Shown here: piece after piece, positions 56,339-64,000 of the stretch
Layout: every line of letters starts with the position of its first letter
Position numbering within the stretch: the first letter of the stretch is position 1
Source of the DNA: Sphingomonas paeninsulae
GTDB lineage: Bacteria > Pseudomonadota > Alphaproteobacteria > Sphingomonadales > Sphingomonadaceae
NCBI RefSeq assembly: GCF_003660165.1
Contig: NZ_CP032829.1
Location: 1,178,001-1,242,000 of the forward strand
Length of the DNA stretch: 64,000 nucleotides
Direction of reading: 5' to 3'
Notes under the pieces: generated by a model
The model's input: the letters and a program-made list of their open reading frames with translations, nothing else
Databases searched by the model: none
What the model was told of the DNA's origin: nothing
Translations under genes and position numbers: made by a program

Positions 56339-56357
56339 TAGTTAGAAAACACAACTA
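56339..56357. promoter_or_regulatory. Inverted repeat at the HxlR start, candidate operator
   Basis: TAGTT (56339-56343) and AACTA (56353-56357) flank nine bases (AGAAAACAC). The right half overlaps the first base of the HxlR start codon. A TTGACG at 56320-56325 with TAGAAA 17 bases later (56343-56348) could be a promoter covered by the site, but its transcript would have almost no leader. The site may serve the divergent VOC operon as well. Confidence 0.45.
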
Positions 56358-57037
56358 TGAAGTTAGATAAAGTGACTGAAAAACGCGACCGTTGGTATGA
56401 TGATGCGTGCGGCACCGCTCATGCGCTTGAACTGATCGGGGAACGCTGGGCATTGCTCATCGTGCGCGAAATGATGCTGGGTGGCCGCCGCTTCGGCGAA
56501 CTGCGCGCCAGTCTTCCGGGGATCAGCGCGAATGTCCTGACCGTGCGACTGGCTGGCCTCGAACGTGACGGCATCGTTCAGCGTCGCACTCTTCCGCCCC
56601 CGGCATCGGCGCAGGTGTATGAACTGACTGAATGGGGATATGAGGCTGAACCTGCCATTCAGATGCTCGGGCGATGGGCAGCACGCTCGCCCGATCATGA
56701 CGCAACCCTGTCTTTCAGCGCAGTATCGCTGATGCTTTCCCTTCGCACCATGCACAGTCCGGCCAGCGTCGCGGACATGGACGCCCACATCGGCTTTATC
56801 CTGAATGACGACCACTTTATCGGCCACCTGACCAGCGCGGGGCTTTCCGTGGAGCGCGGCAACCCTGCGGGAGCCGATGTCGTATTCACCGCCGCGCCGC
56901 CGGTCATGGCAGGGGCAATCTATGGCGGCGCACCCCTTGCCTCGCTTGAGGGCGAGGGACTTCTGACGATAGAGGGGAACCGCACGCTGGCCGAACGGTT
57001 CGTCACCCTGTTCCCTCTGCCGACAAAAGCCTTTTAA
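56357..57037 (+). CDS. HxlR-family regulator with C-terminal domain
   Basis: A 226-residue regulator. The N-terminal winged helix has [40 protein letters not shown] and [15 protein letters not shown]-terminal domain of about 110 residues, with [18 protein letters not shown], resembles an SCP2-like ligand-binding domain; that assignment is tentative. It is divergent from the VOC-DUF1428-SRPBCC unit and is its likely regulator. Confidence 0.87.
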   Translation: MKLDKVTEKRDRWYDDACGTAHALELIGERWALLIVREMMLGGRRFGELRASLPGISANVLTVRLAGLERDGIVQRRTLPPPASAQVYELTEWGYEAEPAIQMLGRWAARSPDHDATLSFSAVSLMLSLRTMHSPASVADMDAHIGFILNDDHFIGHLTSAGLSVERGNPAGADVVFTAAPPVMAGAIYGGAPLASLEGEGLLTIEGNRTLAERFVTLFPLPTKAF

Positions 57038-57122
57038 GCGCCGCCTTCCCCTCGACTTCGCGCATATCGGTCGGTTAGGAGGGAAGCGAGTTCCATGCCA
57101 GTTCCTCACGGATAACCCGACT

Positions 57123-58127
57123 ATGACCGACATTTCCAACGTCCAGCCCGACAGCCGCACCGAAACGGTGATGGAAGCACCCGACCTGAAAGTCTCGGTG
57201 CGTGAGATGTTCGGTATCGATGTGGACATGGAAGTCCCTGCGTTCAGCGAAGCGGACGAGCGCGTTCCCGATCTCGACCCGTCCTATGTATTCGACGCCG
57301 ACACAACGCTGGCGATCTGCGCGGGCTTTGCCTTCAACCGGCGTGTCATGGTTCAGGGCTATCACGGCACCGGCAAATCGACGCACATCGAACAGGTTGC
57401 CGCCCGACTGAAATGGCCGTGCATCCGCATCAACCTCGACGCGCATATCAGTCGCATCGACCTTGTAGGGCGCGATGCCGTTGTCCTGCGCGACGGTCAG
57501 CAGGTCACCGAATTTCGCGAAGGTCTGCTGCCCTGGGCTTTGCAGACCCCGACCGCATTGGTGTTCGACGAATATGACGCCGGACGCCCGGACGTGATGT
57601 TCGTGATCCAGCGCATTTTGGAAGCAGAGGGCAAACTGACTCTGCTCGACCAGAATCGCGTGATCCGCCCAAACCCGTGGTTCCGCCTTTTCGCCACCGC
57701 CAACACGGTAGGCCTTGGCGACACGAGCGGCCTGTATCACGGCACGCAGCAGATCAATCAGGGTCAGATGGATCGCTGGAACGTGGTCGTTACGCTCAAC
57801 TACCTGCCCGCCGCAGTCGAAGCGCAGATCGTGTTGGCGAAGTCGGGCGAATACGACCAGCCCGATGGCAAGAAGACCGTCGACAATATGGTCAAGGTCG
57901 CTGACATGACGCGGCAGGGTTTCATCAACGGGGATATCTCGACGGTGATGAGCCCGCGCACCGTCATCACCTGGGCGCAGAACGCGCTCATCTTCAAAGA
58001 CGTCGGCTTCGCATTCCGCCTGACGTTCCTGAACAAATGCGATGAAGCCGAACGCAGCCTCGTCGCCGAATATTATCAGCGGGTATTTGGTAAAGACCTG
58101 CCCGAAAGCGTCGTCGGCAAGGCCTGA
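57123..58127 (+). CDS. cobS: Cobaltochelatase subunit CobS
   Basis: A 334-residue AAA+ ATPase of the aerobic cobalamin pathway; with CobT it drives CobN to insert cobalt. Walker A is GYHGTGKST at residues 79-87, Walker B-like [16 protein letters not shown] lies near 140, and the sensor regions are complete. It precedes cobT with a one-base overlap. No cobN or cobalamin riboswitch was seen nearby. Confidence 0.93.
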   Translation: MTDISNVQPDSRTETVMEAPDLKVSVREMFGIDVDMEVPAFSEADERVPDLDPSYVFDADTTLAICAGFAFNRRVMVQGYHGTGKSTHIEQVAARLKWPCIRINLDAHISRIDLVGRDAVVLRDGQQVTEFREGLLPWALQTPTALVFDEYDAGRPDVMFVIQRILEAEGKLTLLDQNRVIRPNPWFRLFATANTVGLGDTSGLYHGTQQINQGQMDRWNVVVTLNYLPAAVEAQIVLAKSGEYDQPDGKKTVDNMVKVADMTRQGFINGDISTVMSPRTVITWAQNALIFKDVGFAFRLTFLNKCDEAERSLVAEYYQRVFGKDLPESVVGKA

Positions 58128-59956
58128 TGGCCGACCAGACTCCTCTTGAGGCGTTCAAGGCTGTCCTGACCGGCACGGCACGCGCTTTGGCGCATGAGCC
58201 GGAGGTGGAGCTTGCCTTCACCGCCGATGCACCCACTCAGGTGGGGAAGAATATCAAGGTGCCGATGCCCGGTCGCGCGCTGCCCGCCGATCAGGTCGCC
58301 GAAGCCCGTGGGTTTGCCGATGGGTTTGCGCTACGGTTGCGGCATCATGATGCTGCGGTTCATGCGAGGAACGCGCCTTCCCCGCCAATCGCCCGTGCGG
58401 TTTTCGACGCTGTGGAAACAGTGCGGGTCGAGGCTTTGGGTGGTCGGGCGATGGCGGGCGTTCGGGCCAATCTGAACCATGCGCTCGAAATGCGGATGCG
58501 GTCGGACCCGATTGCGCGGGCAAAAGCGCGTGACGAGGTTCCACTATCCACCGCAGTAGCCCTGTTGCTACGCGAACGGCTGACCGGGCAGGCCCCTCCG
58601 GCAAATACCGAACACGGCCTGTCGATGGTCCGCGACTGGATCGAAACGGCCGGCGGTGCCGATCTCGACGCGCTGGGGATGGTGCTCGACGATCAGGCGG
58701 CGTTCGCGTCGCTGGCAACCAAATTGCTCGAAGATCTTTCGCTTATCGAAGGGGACATGATCCCCGACGATGAACAGGATGATGGCGACGACGACGGCGA
58801 TCAGGACGGGCAGGACGAAACCGAAACCGGTGAGGATGATGCCGAAGGTGCTGGCGACCTCGATCAGCGCGCCGAAACGACCGAAACCGACGACACCGAC
58901 GGCGATGGCGAAACCGAAAGTCAGGAGTCTGCGGAGGACGATACCGCAGATGGCGGTGACGGCGATCAAGAGGGGATGCTCCCCGTTCGTCCAAATCGCC
59001 CGCCTGCCGACCTGACGCCGGGGTTTGATTACAAGGCATGGACGACGGCGCACGACGAAGTGATCGCCGCCGACGAACTCTGCGACGCCGAAGAACTCGT
59101 CCGGCTACGTCAGTATCTCGACCAGCAGCTCATCCATTTGCAGGGAGCGGTGACAAAGCTTGCCAACCGTTTGCAGCGCAAGCTTATGGCGCAACAGTCG
59201 CGGTCATGGGATTTCGATCAGGAAGAAGGGATGCTCGATGCCGCGCGACTGGCGCGGATCATCGTCTCTCCGGGCCACTCGCTCAGCTACAAGATCGAAC
59301 GCGAAACCGATTTCCGCGATACCGTGGTTACGCTGCTGATCGACAATTCGGGATCGATGCGCGGACGCCCCATTTCGATTGCGGCGATCAGCGCGGACAT
59401 CATGGCGCGCACGCTTGAACGCTGCGGCGTGAAAACCGAAATTTTGGGCTTCACGACACGCGCGTGGAAGGGTGGGCAGGCACGCGAAAGCTGGCTTGCC
59501 GCTGGGCGTCCCGCCATGCCCGGCCGCCTGAACGACCTGCGCCACATCATCTACAAGCCCGCAGACACGCCCTGGCGGCGCGCACGGACATCGCTTGGCC
59601 TGATGATGCGCGAAGGGTTGCTGAAGGAGAACATCGACGGTGAGGCGCTGCTATGGGCGCACAGCCGCCTGTTGGCGCGACCCGAAGAACGCAAGATCCT
59701 GATGGTGATATCGGACGGCGCGCCGGTCGATGACTCAACGCTCAGCGTAAACAGCGGCAGCTATCTGGAAAAGCATCTTCGACAGGTTATCGGCTGGATC
59801 GAAAACAAGTCCCCGGTCCAGCTTGTCGCCATCGGCATCGGCCACGACGTAACCCGCTATTATGCAAAAGCCGTGACGATCATGGACGCCGAACAACTGG
59901 GCGGCACGATGGTCGAACAACTCGCCGGACTGTTCGACACAGAAAACGCGCGCTGA
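58127..59956 (+). CDS. cobT: Cobaltochelatase subunit CobT
   Basis: A 609-residue partner of CobS. An N-terminal helical domain (1-205) is followed by a very acidic Asp/Glu/Gly-rich linker (about 210-290) and a C-terminal von Willebrand A domain. The MIDAS motif is [15 protein letters not shown] near residue 400, and the third MIDAS Asp region is [16 protein letters not shown]. The ATG overlaps the cobS TGA. It is of normal length for CobT. Confidence 0.94.
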   Translation: MADQTPLEAFKAVLTGTARALAHEPEVELAFTADAPTQVGKNIKVPMPGRALPADQVAEARGFADGFALRLRHHDAAVHARNAPSPPIARAVFDAVETVRVEALGGRAMAGVRANLNHALEMRMRSDPIARAKARDEVPLSTAVALLLRERLTGQAPPANTEHGLSMVRDWIETAGGADLDALGMVLDDQAAFASLATKLLEDLSLIEGDMIPDDEQDDGDDDGDQDGQDETETGEDDAEGAGDLDQRAETTETDDTDGDGETESQESAEDDTADGGDGDQEGMLPVRPNRPPADLTPGFDYKAWTTAHDEVIAADELCDAEELVRLRQYLDQQLIHLQGAVTKLANRLQRKLMAQQSRSWDFDQEEGMLDAARLARIIVSPGHSLSYKIERETDFRDTVVTLLIDNSGSMRGRPISIAAISADIMARTLERCGVKTEILGFTTRAWKGGQARESWLAAGRPAMPGRLNDLRHIIYKPADTPWRRARTSLGLMMREGLLKENIDGEALLWAHSRLLARPEERKILMVISDGAPVDDSTLSVNSGSYLEKHLRQVIGWIENKSPVQLVAIGIGHDVTRYYAKAVTIMDAEQLGGTMVEQLAGLFDTENAR

Positions 59957-59969
59957 TCAGACATAATTC

Positions 59970-59995
59970 GGGCCGGACGGTTGCCCGCCCGGCCC
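59970..59995 (+). terminator. Probable terminator after cobT
   Basis: GGGCCGG (59970-59976) pairs with CCGGCCC (59989-59995) around a 12-base loop; TTCCCTCGTT follows. It lies 14 bases after the cobT stop and before the convergent glycine-zipper gene. Confidence 0.55.
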
Positions 59996-60026
59996 TTCCC
60001 TCGTTACGCAACCCGAGGGTAATTGA

Positions 60027-60437
60027 TCAGCGACAGTTGCCACTTTTATCGATGGCGCGACCGGCCAGTGCGCCGGCACCCGCACCAAGGATCAAACCCG
60101 TACCGCTTGGGCGATTATAGCGCCCGCCACGTCCGACTTCGCGGCCCAGCAACCCACCGGCAATCGCGCCGATGATCGTGCCCGTTGTGCCTGAGCTTTG
60201 GCGGCAATCGCGATAGCTGCGGCGATAATCGCGACGGTCGTTGCCGTGCCAGTTGCCGCCACGATCGTAATACCCATTGTCGTTCTGATTGCCGCGGTCC
60301 GGATAGCCCCGATCTCCGTTGCCATTGCTCTGATAATAATCGCCCGAACGGTCACGGTCCTGTGCCAGCGCGGGTGTCGCAAAGCCGGTCAGCACGATAC
60401 TGGCGGCGGCAGCGATTTGGATCAGTTCTTTCTTCAT
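60027..60437 (-). CDS. Glycine-zipper envelope protein
   Basis: A 136-residue protein from the ATG at 60437 (MKKELIQIAAAASIVLTGF). After the signal peptide comes an Asp/Gly/Asn/Tyr/Arg-rich low-complexity segment (about residues 27-75). A glycine-zipper region follows, with GTIIGAIAGGLLGREVG and LILGAGAGALAGRAIDK. Two Cys frame the zipper. Similar 17 kDa surface-antigen-like proteins sit in the outer membrane. Function is unknown. Confidence 0.82.
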   Translation of the reverse strand: MKKELIQIAAAASIVLTGFATPALAQDRDRSGDYYQSNGNGDRGYPDRGNQNDNGYYDRGGNWHGNDRRDYRRSYRDCRQSSGTTGTIIGAIAGGLLGREVGRGGRYNRPSGTGLILGAGAGALAGRAIDKSGNCR

Positions 60438-60591
60438 CGCCCGTCTCCTTGGTAACGACAGTCCCGTCGTCGTTGCTCTTAACCGCAAAGCGATCGTTGT
60501 TGCATTCGCTCTAAACCGATTCGCATGGAAATTGTCTGAACGGTTCGGTTATCCGATGTTCACAAAGGAACCCTGCGTTAAAGACATTGCG

Positions 60592-61580
60592 ATGCGCTGG
60601 ACCGTTTTGCTTTATGTTTTACTGCTTGGTCAGTGTGTTCGAAGCTCGACGACACATGACCTGACGCCCGTAAGTTCTGAGCCAGTCGAGATACACGTCG
60701 ACCCAGTCGCGCTATACCCGGACAATGCGGAGCGCCGCCAGTTGGGAGCGTTGAGCTATCTGGGGGCTGGAAACTCGCCAGCGACAACCCGGCGTTCGGA
60801 GGGCTGTCATCGCTGAACGTCGAAGGAAACCGGCTGACCGCCCTCAGCGACGCGGGTGGACTGGTTCAATTTCGCATCGGCCAGTTCGGGCACATTTCAC
60901 AGGCAAAGATCATGCCGGTGCCCACAGAATGTGGAGGAGGCAAGGAAAAGACCGGTCGCGACACCGAATCGCTGGCCCATGATCCGCAAAGCGGGCGCTG
61001 GTGGATGGGGTTCGAATGGCGAAACGTCATTTGCCGAACGAATGAAGATTTTACCGTTGGCGAACGTGTCATACAGCCGCCGGAAATGGCGAACTGGCCC
61101 CACACGAAGGGAGCGGAGACGCTGCTGCGACTCAGAGACGGTCGGTTCGTCGTCATTGCTGAAGGTGCGCCGAACGGCGGCCCGATTCGTCCGGTCGTGC
61201 TATTCAAGGGCGATCCCGCCGAAACGAACACACCACGCACGCGGCTTGGTTATTTGCCGCCCGATGGCTTTAGTCCGACCGACGCGACCGAACTGCCGGA
61301 TGGGCGAATCCTGATCCTGAATCGCAGCTTTACCCTGACATCGCTATTCACGGCATGTGTCACGATCATCGACCCGCGCACGGTCCACGCCGGAGCGGTG
61401 CTAAAAGGCGCAGTCATCGCCCGCTTCGAACCACCCGCGATCACCGAGAATTTCGAAGGCATAGCATCGGGTACAGAGAACGGCAGGACCGTCGTCTGGA
61501 TCATATCCGATGACAATTTCGCAAGCTGGCAGCGTACCTTGCTGCTAAAATTCGCCCTGACCGAAGCCAGAGCGAACTAA
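60592..61580 (+). CDS. Esterase-like/phytase-like secreted protein, broken by a one-base loss in a G run
   Basis: The start MRWTVLLYVLLLGQC at 60592 gives a signal peptide. After LGALSYLG the frame turns to AGNSPATTRRSEGCHR and stops at 60816. One extra G in the GGGGG at 60762-60766 continues as GWKLASDNPAFGGLSSLN and runs to 61580, through RDTESLAHDPQSGRWWMGFE, FSPTDATELPDGRILILNRSF and ITENFEGIASGTENGR. This is the esterase-like activity of phytase family. It was probably one gene of about 329 codons. A sequencing error is likely. Confidence 0.85.
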
Positions 61581-61582
61581 AT

Positions 61583-61888
61583 TCAGGCTGCTACTGCCGC
61601 AGTCGCCGCTACGATGGCCTTAGCCACTTTGCGCTTCAGCCGCTGTGCCTTGAGGCTAAGCTGTGCTTCGCTGGTCTTGTTCAACCAGTTATCCAGGCCA
61701 CCGACATGTTCGACCGAACGAAGGCCGTGCGTCGAAACGCGCAGCTTCACCGATTCGCCGAGTACGTCGGAGAGCAAGGTCACATTCTGCAAATTGGGCA
61801 GAAAAGTGCGCTTGGTCTTGTTGTTAGCATGGCTCACATTGTGCCCTACCATGCGACCCTTGCCGGTCAGTTCGCAAATGCGCGCCAT
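61583..61888 (-). CDS. rpmB: 50S ribosomal protein L28
   Basis: A 101-residue protein from the ATG at 61888. [40 protein letters not shown] and [20 protein letters not shown] are typical of L28. It has the Ala/Lys-rich C-terminal extension usual in alphaproteobacteria. The frame is open to 61978, but the upstream codons lack similarity. It is convergent with the phytase-like gene, two bases apart. Confidence 0.95.
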   Translation of the reverse strand: MARICELTGKGRMVGHNVSHANNKTKRTFLPNLQNVTLLSDVLGESVKLRVSTHGLRSVEHVGGLDNWLNKTSEAQLSLKAQRLKRKVAKAIVAATAAVAA

Positions 61889-62042
61889 CGCTCGTTCGTC
61901 CTGAATTACTGTGTTCTGAAAGGAGGCGCGCCTAACTGCAATGTGGCGCTTCGTCAACCTCTGAACCCTGGGCTCCACCCGTCACGCAACCCTCACGCGA
62001 TCCGTTCGTTAAGGACCTATCGCTATACAGGGAGAGACGAAA

Positions 62043-62306
62043 ATGCGCGCAATCTTGGGAATTCTGCTGGTGATAGTGTTGGTGGCGATCGCCGCATTCG
62101 CACTGGGCTTCATCAACATCGACAAGACCAAGGACGGCAAATTGCCCGCGATTCGCGCCGAAGGTGGTCAGATGCCGGGCTACGCAGTGACGACGGGCAA
62201 GCTCGAGGTGGGCACAACCAACACCACTGTCGACGTACCGAACGTCGGCACGCACAAGGAAACCGTGCAGACACCGACCATCGGCGTAAAGAAAGCCGCC
62301 GACTGA
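62043..62306 (+). CDS. Small membrane-anchored protein of unknown function
   Basis: An 87-residue protein: one N-terminal membrane helix (residues 3-24, ILGILLVIVLVAIAAFALGF) followed by a periplasmic part with MPGYAVTTGKLEVGTTNTTV and TVQTPTIGVKKAAD. GGGAGAGAC precedes the ATG. It overlaps the next gene (TGATG). Similar proteins occur in sphingomonads but I know no function. Confidence 0.72.
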   Translation: MRAILGILLVIVLVAIAAFALGFINIDKTKDGKLPAIRAEGGQMPGYAVTTGKLEVGTTNTTVDVPNVGTHKETVQTPTIGVKKAAD

Positions 62307-62503
62307 TGGCGGCCGACCTGACGAAAAACGGGCGGGTTCGTCCACTTGCGGTGGTGGTGGCAATCTTTCTGCCACCACTGGGCGTGTTTCTCGACCGCGG
62401 GATCGGAAGCTCGTTCTGGATCACCTGCCTGTTGACGCTGATCGCATTTGTGCCGGGTATGGTGTTCGCCTTATACCTGACGCTGATCTCCCCGGCGGGC
62501 TGA
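62306..62503 (+). CDS. Pmp3/YqaE-family (UPF0057) membrane protein
   Basis: A 65-residue protein starting MAADLTKNGRVRPLAVVV. The first hydrophobic segment, AVVVAIFLPPLGVFLDRGIG, carries the family pattern IxLPPLGVFL, and a second (WITCLLTLIAFVPGMVFALY) completes the two-helix hairpin. Family members respond to salt or membrane stress. The start ATG overlaps the stop of the preceding gene, so they are coupled. Confidence 0.85.
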   Translation: MAADLTKNGRVRPLAVVVAIFLPPLGVFLDRGIGSSFWITCLLTLIAFVPGMVFALYLTLISPAG

Positions 62504-62522
62504 GCTTCTGCTAGAGCGGGGA

Positions 62523-62981
62523 ATGGTCTTTCCACTTCCCGCCCCGATGAGGCTCGCGCTCGACGCGGCGATTGCGGCAGCAAAGGAGAGTGAAGTCCCG
62601 GTCGGAGCCGTCATTACGCGTGGCGAACAGGTCATTGCCGTCGCCGCCAACGCCACACGCACGACCAACGATCCCACCGCCCATGCCGAAATTGTCGCCA
62701 TTCGCGCAGCCTGCGCAAAGCTTGGCACCGATCGCCTTGTCGGCTGTACATTGTGGGTCACGCTGGAACCTTGCGCCATGTGCGCCGGCGCAATCACCCA
62801 TGCGCGCATCGAACGCCTCTATTACGCCGCATCCGACCCGAAAGGAGGCGGCGTCGAACATGGCGCGCGCGTCTTTTCCCACTCGACCTGCCACCACAGA
62901 CCCGAAGTCACTGCTGGTCTGGGTGAGCGCGAAGCGGCCGATCTGCTCCGCGATTTCTTTCTGGAAAGACGTGACCGATAG
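62523..62981 (+). CDS. tadA: tRNA-specific adenosine deaminase
   Basis: A 152-residue zinc deaminase that changes wobble adenosine 34 of tRNA-Arg(ACG) to inosine. The zinc motif is PTAHAEIVAIRAAC with the His and Glu, and TLEPCAMCAGAITHARI supplies the two Cys. DPKGGGVEHGARVFSH is the usual following loop. The start MVFPLPAPMRLALDAAIAAA could also be the internal Met at residue 9. This gene is unrelated to the Tad pilus despite the name. Confidence 0.9.
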   Translation: MVFPLPAPMRLALDAAIAAAKESEVPVGAVITRGEQVIAVAANATRTTNDPTAHAEIVAIRAACAKLGTDRLVGCTLWVTLEPCAMCAGAITHARIERLYYAASDPKGGGVEHGARVFSHSTCHHRPEVTAGLGEREAADLLRDFFLERRDR

Positions 62982-63043
62982 ATGCCGACCACCGCAGTTC
63001 TTGTGAATTTCTGTAAAACCCGCCAGGACTGCGGCGACTGACA

Positions 63044-64000
63044 ATGTCCACAACCATCCCCCCAGCCCCCCTCACGCCATTCCCGTGGATCGACGTCGCC
63101 ATCATCATTGCGCTCGTGATGCTGAACGGTGTGTTCGCGATGTCCGAACTGGCGATCGTTTCCGCTCGTAAGCCCAGACTCGAGGCGATGGCGCGAAAGG
63201 GCAAAAGTGGTGCGCGCGTCGCACTGGAACTCAGCGCAAACCCCGGCAAATTATTATCGACAGTACAGATCGGCATCAGCCTGATCGGCGTCGTCGCCGG
63301 TGCCTATTCGGGCGCGGAACTGGGTGGCCCGATGGGCGACCGGTTACGCTGGCTTGGCCTGGATGCTCATACGGCATCGACTGCGGGCTTCATCGTCGTA
63401 ATCGGGCTGACGACGTTCGTTTCCCTGATAATCGGAGAGCTTGTTCCCAAACAATTTGCGCTCCGTAAGCCAGAACCGATTGCCGCGATCATGGCACGCC
63501 CGATGCTGTGGCTATCCCGCGCCACCGCTCCGATCGTGTGGGTACTGGACGGCACCAGTGGATTGATTTTCCGCCTGCTCGGCCTCAGTCGCGAATCGGA
63601 AAGTCACGTCACCGCCGAAGAACTCCACCTGATCTTTGCCGAAGCCTCGAAATCGGGCGTTATCGAAGAAAGCGAGCGCGCAATCATATCGGGCGTCGTT
63701 CGCCTCGCGGACCGGCCGGTCCGCGAAGTGATGACACCGCGGACTGAGATCAACTGGATCGACATCGACGCCGATCACGAAACCCTGCTTACCGTCCTTG
63801 CCACAATGCCGCACAGCCGGATGCCCGTCGCAATGGGTTCGGTCGATGAAATCGTCGGTGTCGTGCAGGCGCGCGATATCGTTGCTCGACTGGTCACGGG
63901 CGAACCCATCGACCTGCGCGCCCTGATGCGTATTCCGCCGATCGTGCCGGATCAGGTCGATGCAATGGATGCTCTGGAGGCCCTCCGTCACGCTGACGTG
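63044..64000 (+). CDS. HlyC/CorC-family transporter (CNNM/DUF21 plus CBS domains), 3' end cut
   Basis: The first 319 codons of a gene that leaves the window. The start is MSTTIPPAPLTPFPWID. The DUF21/CNNM membrane domain (about 15-195) has MSELAIVSARKPRLEAMA, LSTVQIGISLIGVVAGAYSG and GELVPKQFALRKPE. Two CBS domains begin near residue 215, with VREVMTPRTEINWID and SRMPVAMGSVDEIVGVVQAR. Such proteins affect magnesium or cobalt export, or membrane stress. The corC-type C-terminal domain lies beyond the window. Confidence 0.9.
   Translation, partial: MSTTIPPAPLTPFPWIDVAIIIALVMLNGVFAMSELAIVSARKPRLEAMARKGKSGARVALELSANPGKLLSTVQIGISLIGVVAGAYSGAELGGPMGDRLRWLGLDAHTASTAGFIVVIGLTTFVSLIIGELVPKQFALRKPEPIAAIMARPMLWLSRATAPIVWVLDGTSGLIFRLLGLSRESESHVTAEELHLIFAEASKSGVIEESERAIISGVVRLADRPVREVMTPRTEINWIDIDADHETLLTVLATMPHSRMPVAMGSVDEIVGVVQARDIVARLVTGEPIDLRALMRIPPIVPDQVDAMDALEALRHADV

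Noticed and set aside
57038-57122. Cobalamin riboswitch before cobS
   Set aside because: The 85-base gap is too short for the aptamer, and no B12-box-like sequence was seen.
62982-63043. 18-codon frame after tadA
   Set aside because: It is very short, has no ribosome-binding site of its own, and no family is known.
1-64000. tRNA, rRNA, CRISPR arrays and prophage
   Set aside because: I looked in all gaps for cloverleaf-like sequences, regularly spaced repeats and phage genes and found none; a covariance-model search would be needed to exclude small RNAs.

Overview
The window looks like chromosomal DNA from a GC-rich alphaproteobacterium of the Sphingomonadales (Sphingomonas or a close relative). 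This is inferred from gene content and gene order, not from a database search. The clues are a Tad/Cpa pilus operon of alphaproteobacterial type, the hisG-hisD-nusB block, the pyrE-pdxJ-acpS-lepB block, an aa3 oxidase operon in the order ctaC-ctaD-ctaB-small gene-ctaG-ctaE-DUF983-SURF1, bolA and J-domain genes near cobS-cobT, and many RcnB-like secreted proteins. No rRNA, tRNA, CRISPR array, prophage or intact insertion sequence was seen.

Layout: 1-6785 (minus) is a tight Tad pilus operon, cpaB-cpaC-cpaE-cpaF-tadB-tadC-tadD-like, cut by the window start. 6786-7575 is an AT-rich gap with a long inverted repeat and the relic of an IS630-type transposase. 7576-11886 (plus) carries surface polysaccharide genes: a polyprenol-phosphate glycosyltransferase fused to GtrA, an O-antigen ligase/ExoQ-like polymerase, a small membrane protein and galU. 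11900-13847 (minus) is riboflavin synthesis (ribD, ribE). 13956-16676 holds an HxlR regulator and the bifunctional (p)ppGpp enzyme. 16741-22405 (plus) holds phoD, a thiolase, an ECF sigma/anti-sigma pair, a fasciclin protein, rpsU and an FKBP isomerase. 22451-28127 (minus) holds a MarR regulator with an S41 peptidase, a PerM-type permease, lepB, acpS, pdxJ and pyrE. 28320-34542 (plus) is the cytochrome aa3 oxidase operon. Next come maeB (minus), mutS (plus), RcnB-like proteins around a prolyl 4-hydroxylase, an orphan [2Fe-2S] subunit, a LigB-type dioxygenase, glnD, small secreted proteins and maiA. 48419-51146 (minus) is nusB-hisD-hisG. 51276-59956 holds a DUF2332 gene, a hydrolase-pirin-bolA operon, a J-domain gene, a four-gene VOC/DUF1428/SRPBCC/HxlR module, and cobS-cobT. 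The end carries a glycine-zipper protein, a phytase-like esterase gene, rpmB, a Pmp3-like protein, tadA and a CorC-type protein cut by the window end.

The strongest unusual signal is a pattern. Three genes (ribD, ctaE and the phytase-like gene) are each broken by one missing base, two of them in a run of five C or five G. The start of the DUF983 gene, and possibly the end of nusB, fit the same one-base-loss explanation. Systematic homopolymer undercalling in the assembly explains this better than real gene decay, because two of the damaged genes are core functions in otherwise intact operons. Other points of interest are a perfect MarR-type operator before the S41 peptidase-MarR pair, an inverted repeat at the start of the HxlR gene, a terminator-like hairpin directly before rpsU, an unannotated 48-residue membrane protein in the oxidase operon, and a degenerate P-loop in CpaE. 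I found no convincing wholly new multi-gene system; most of the window is ordinary core genome.
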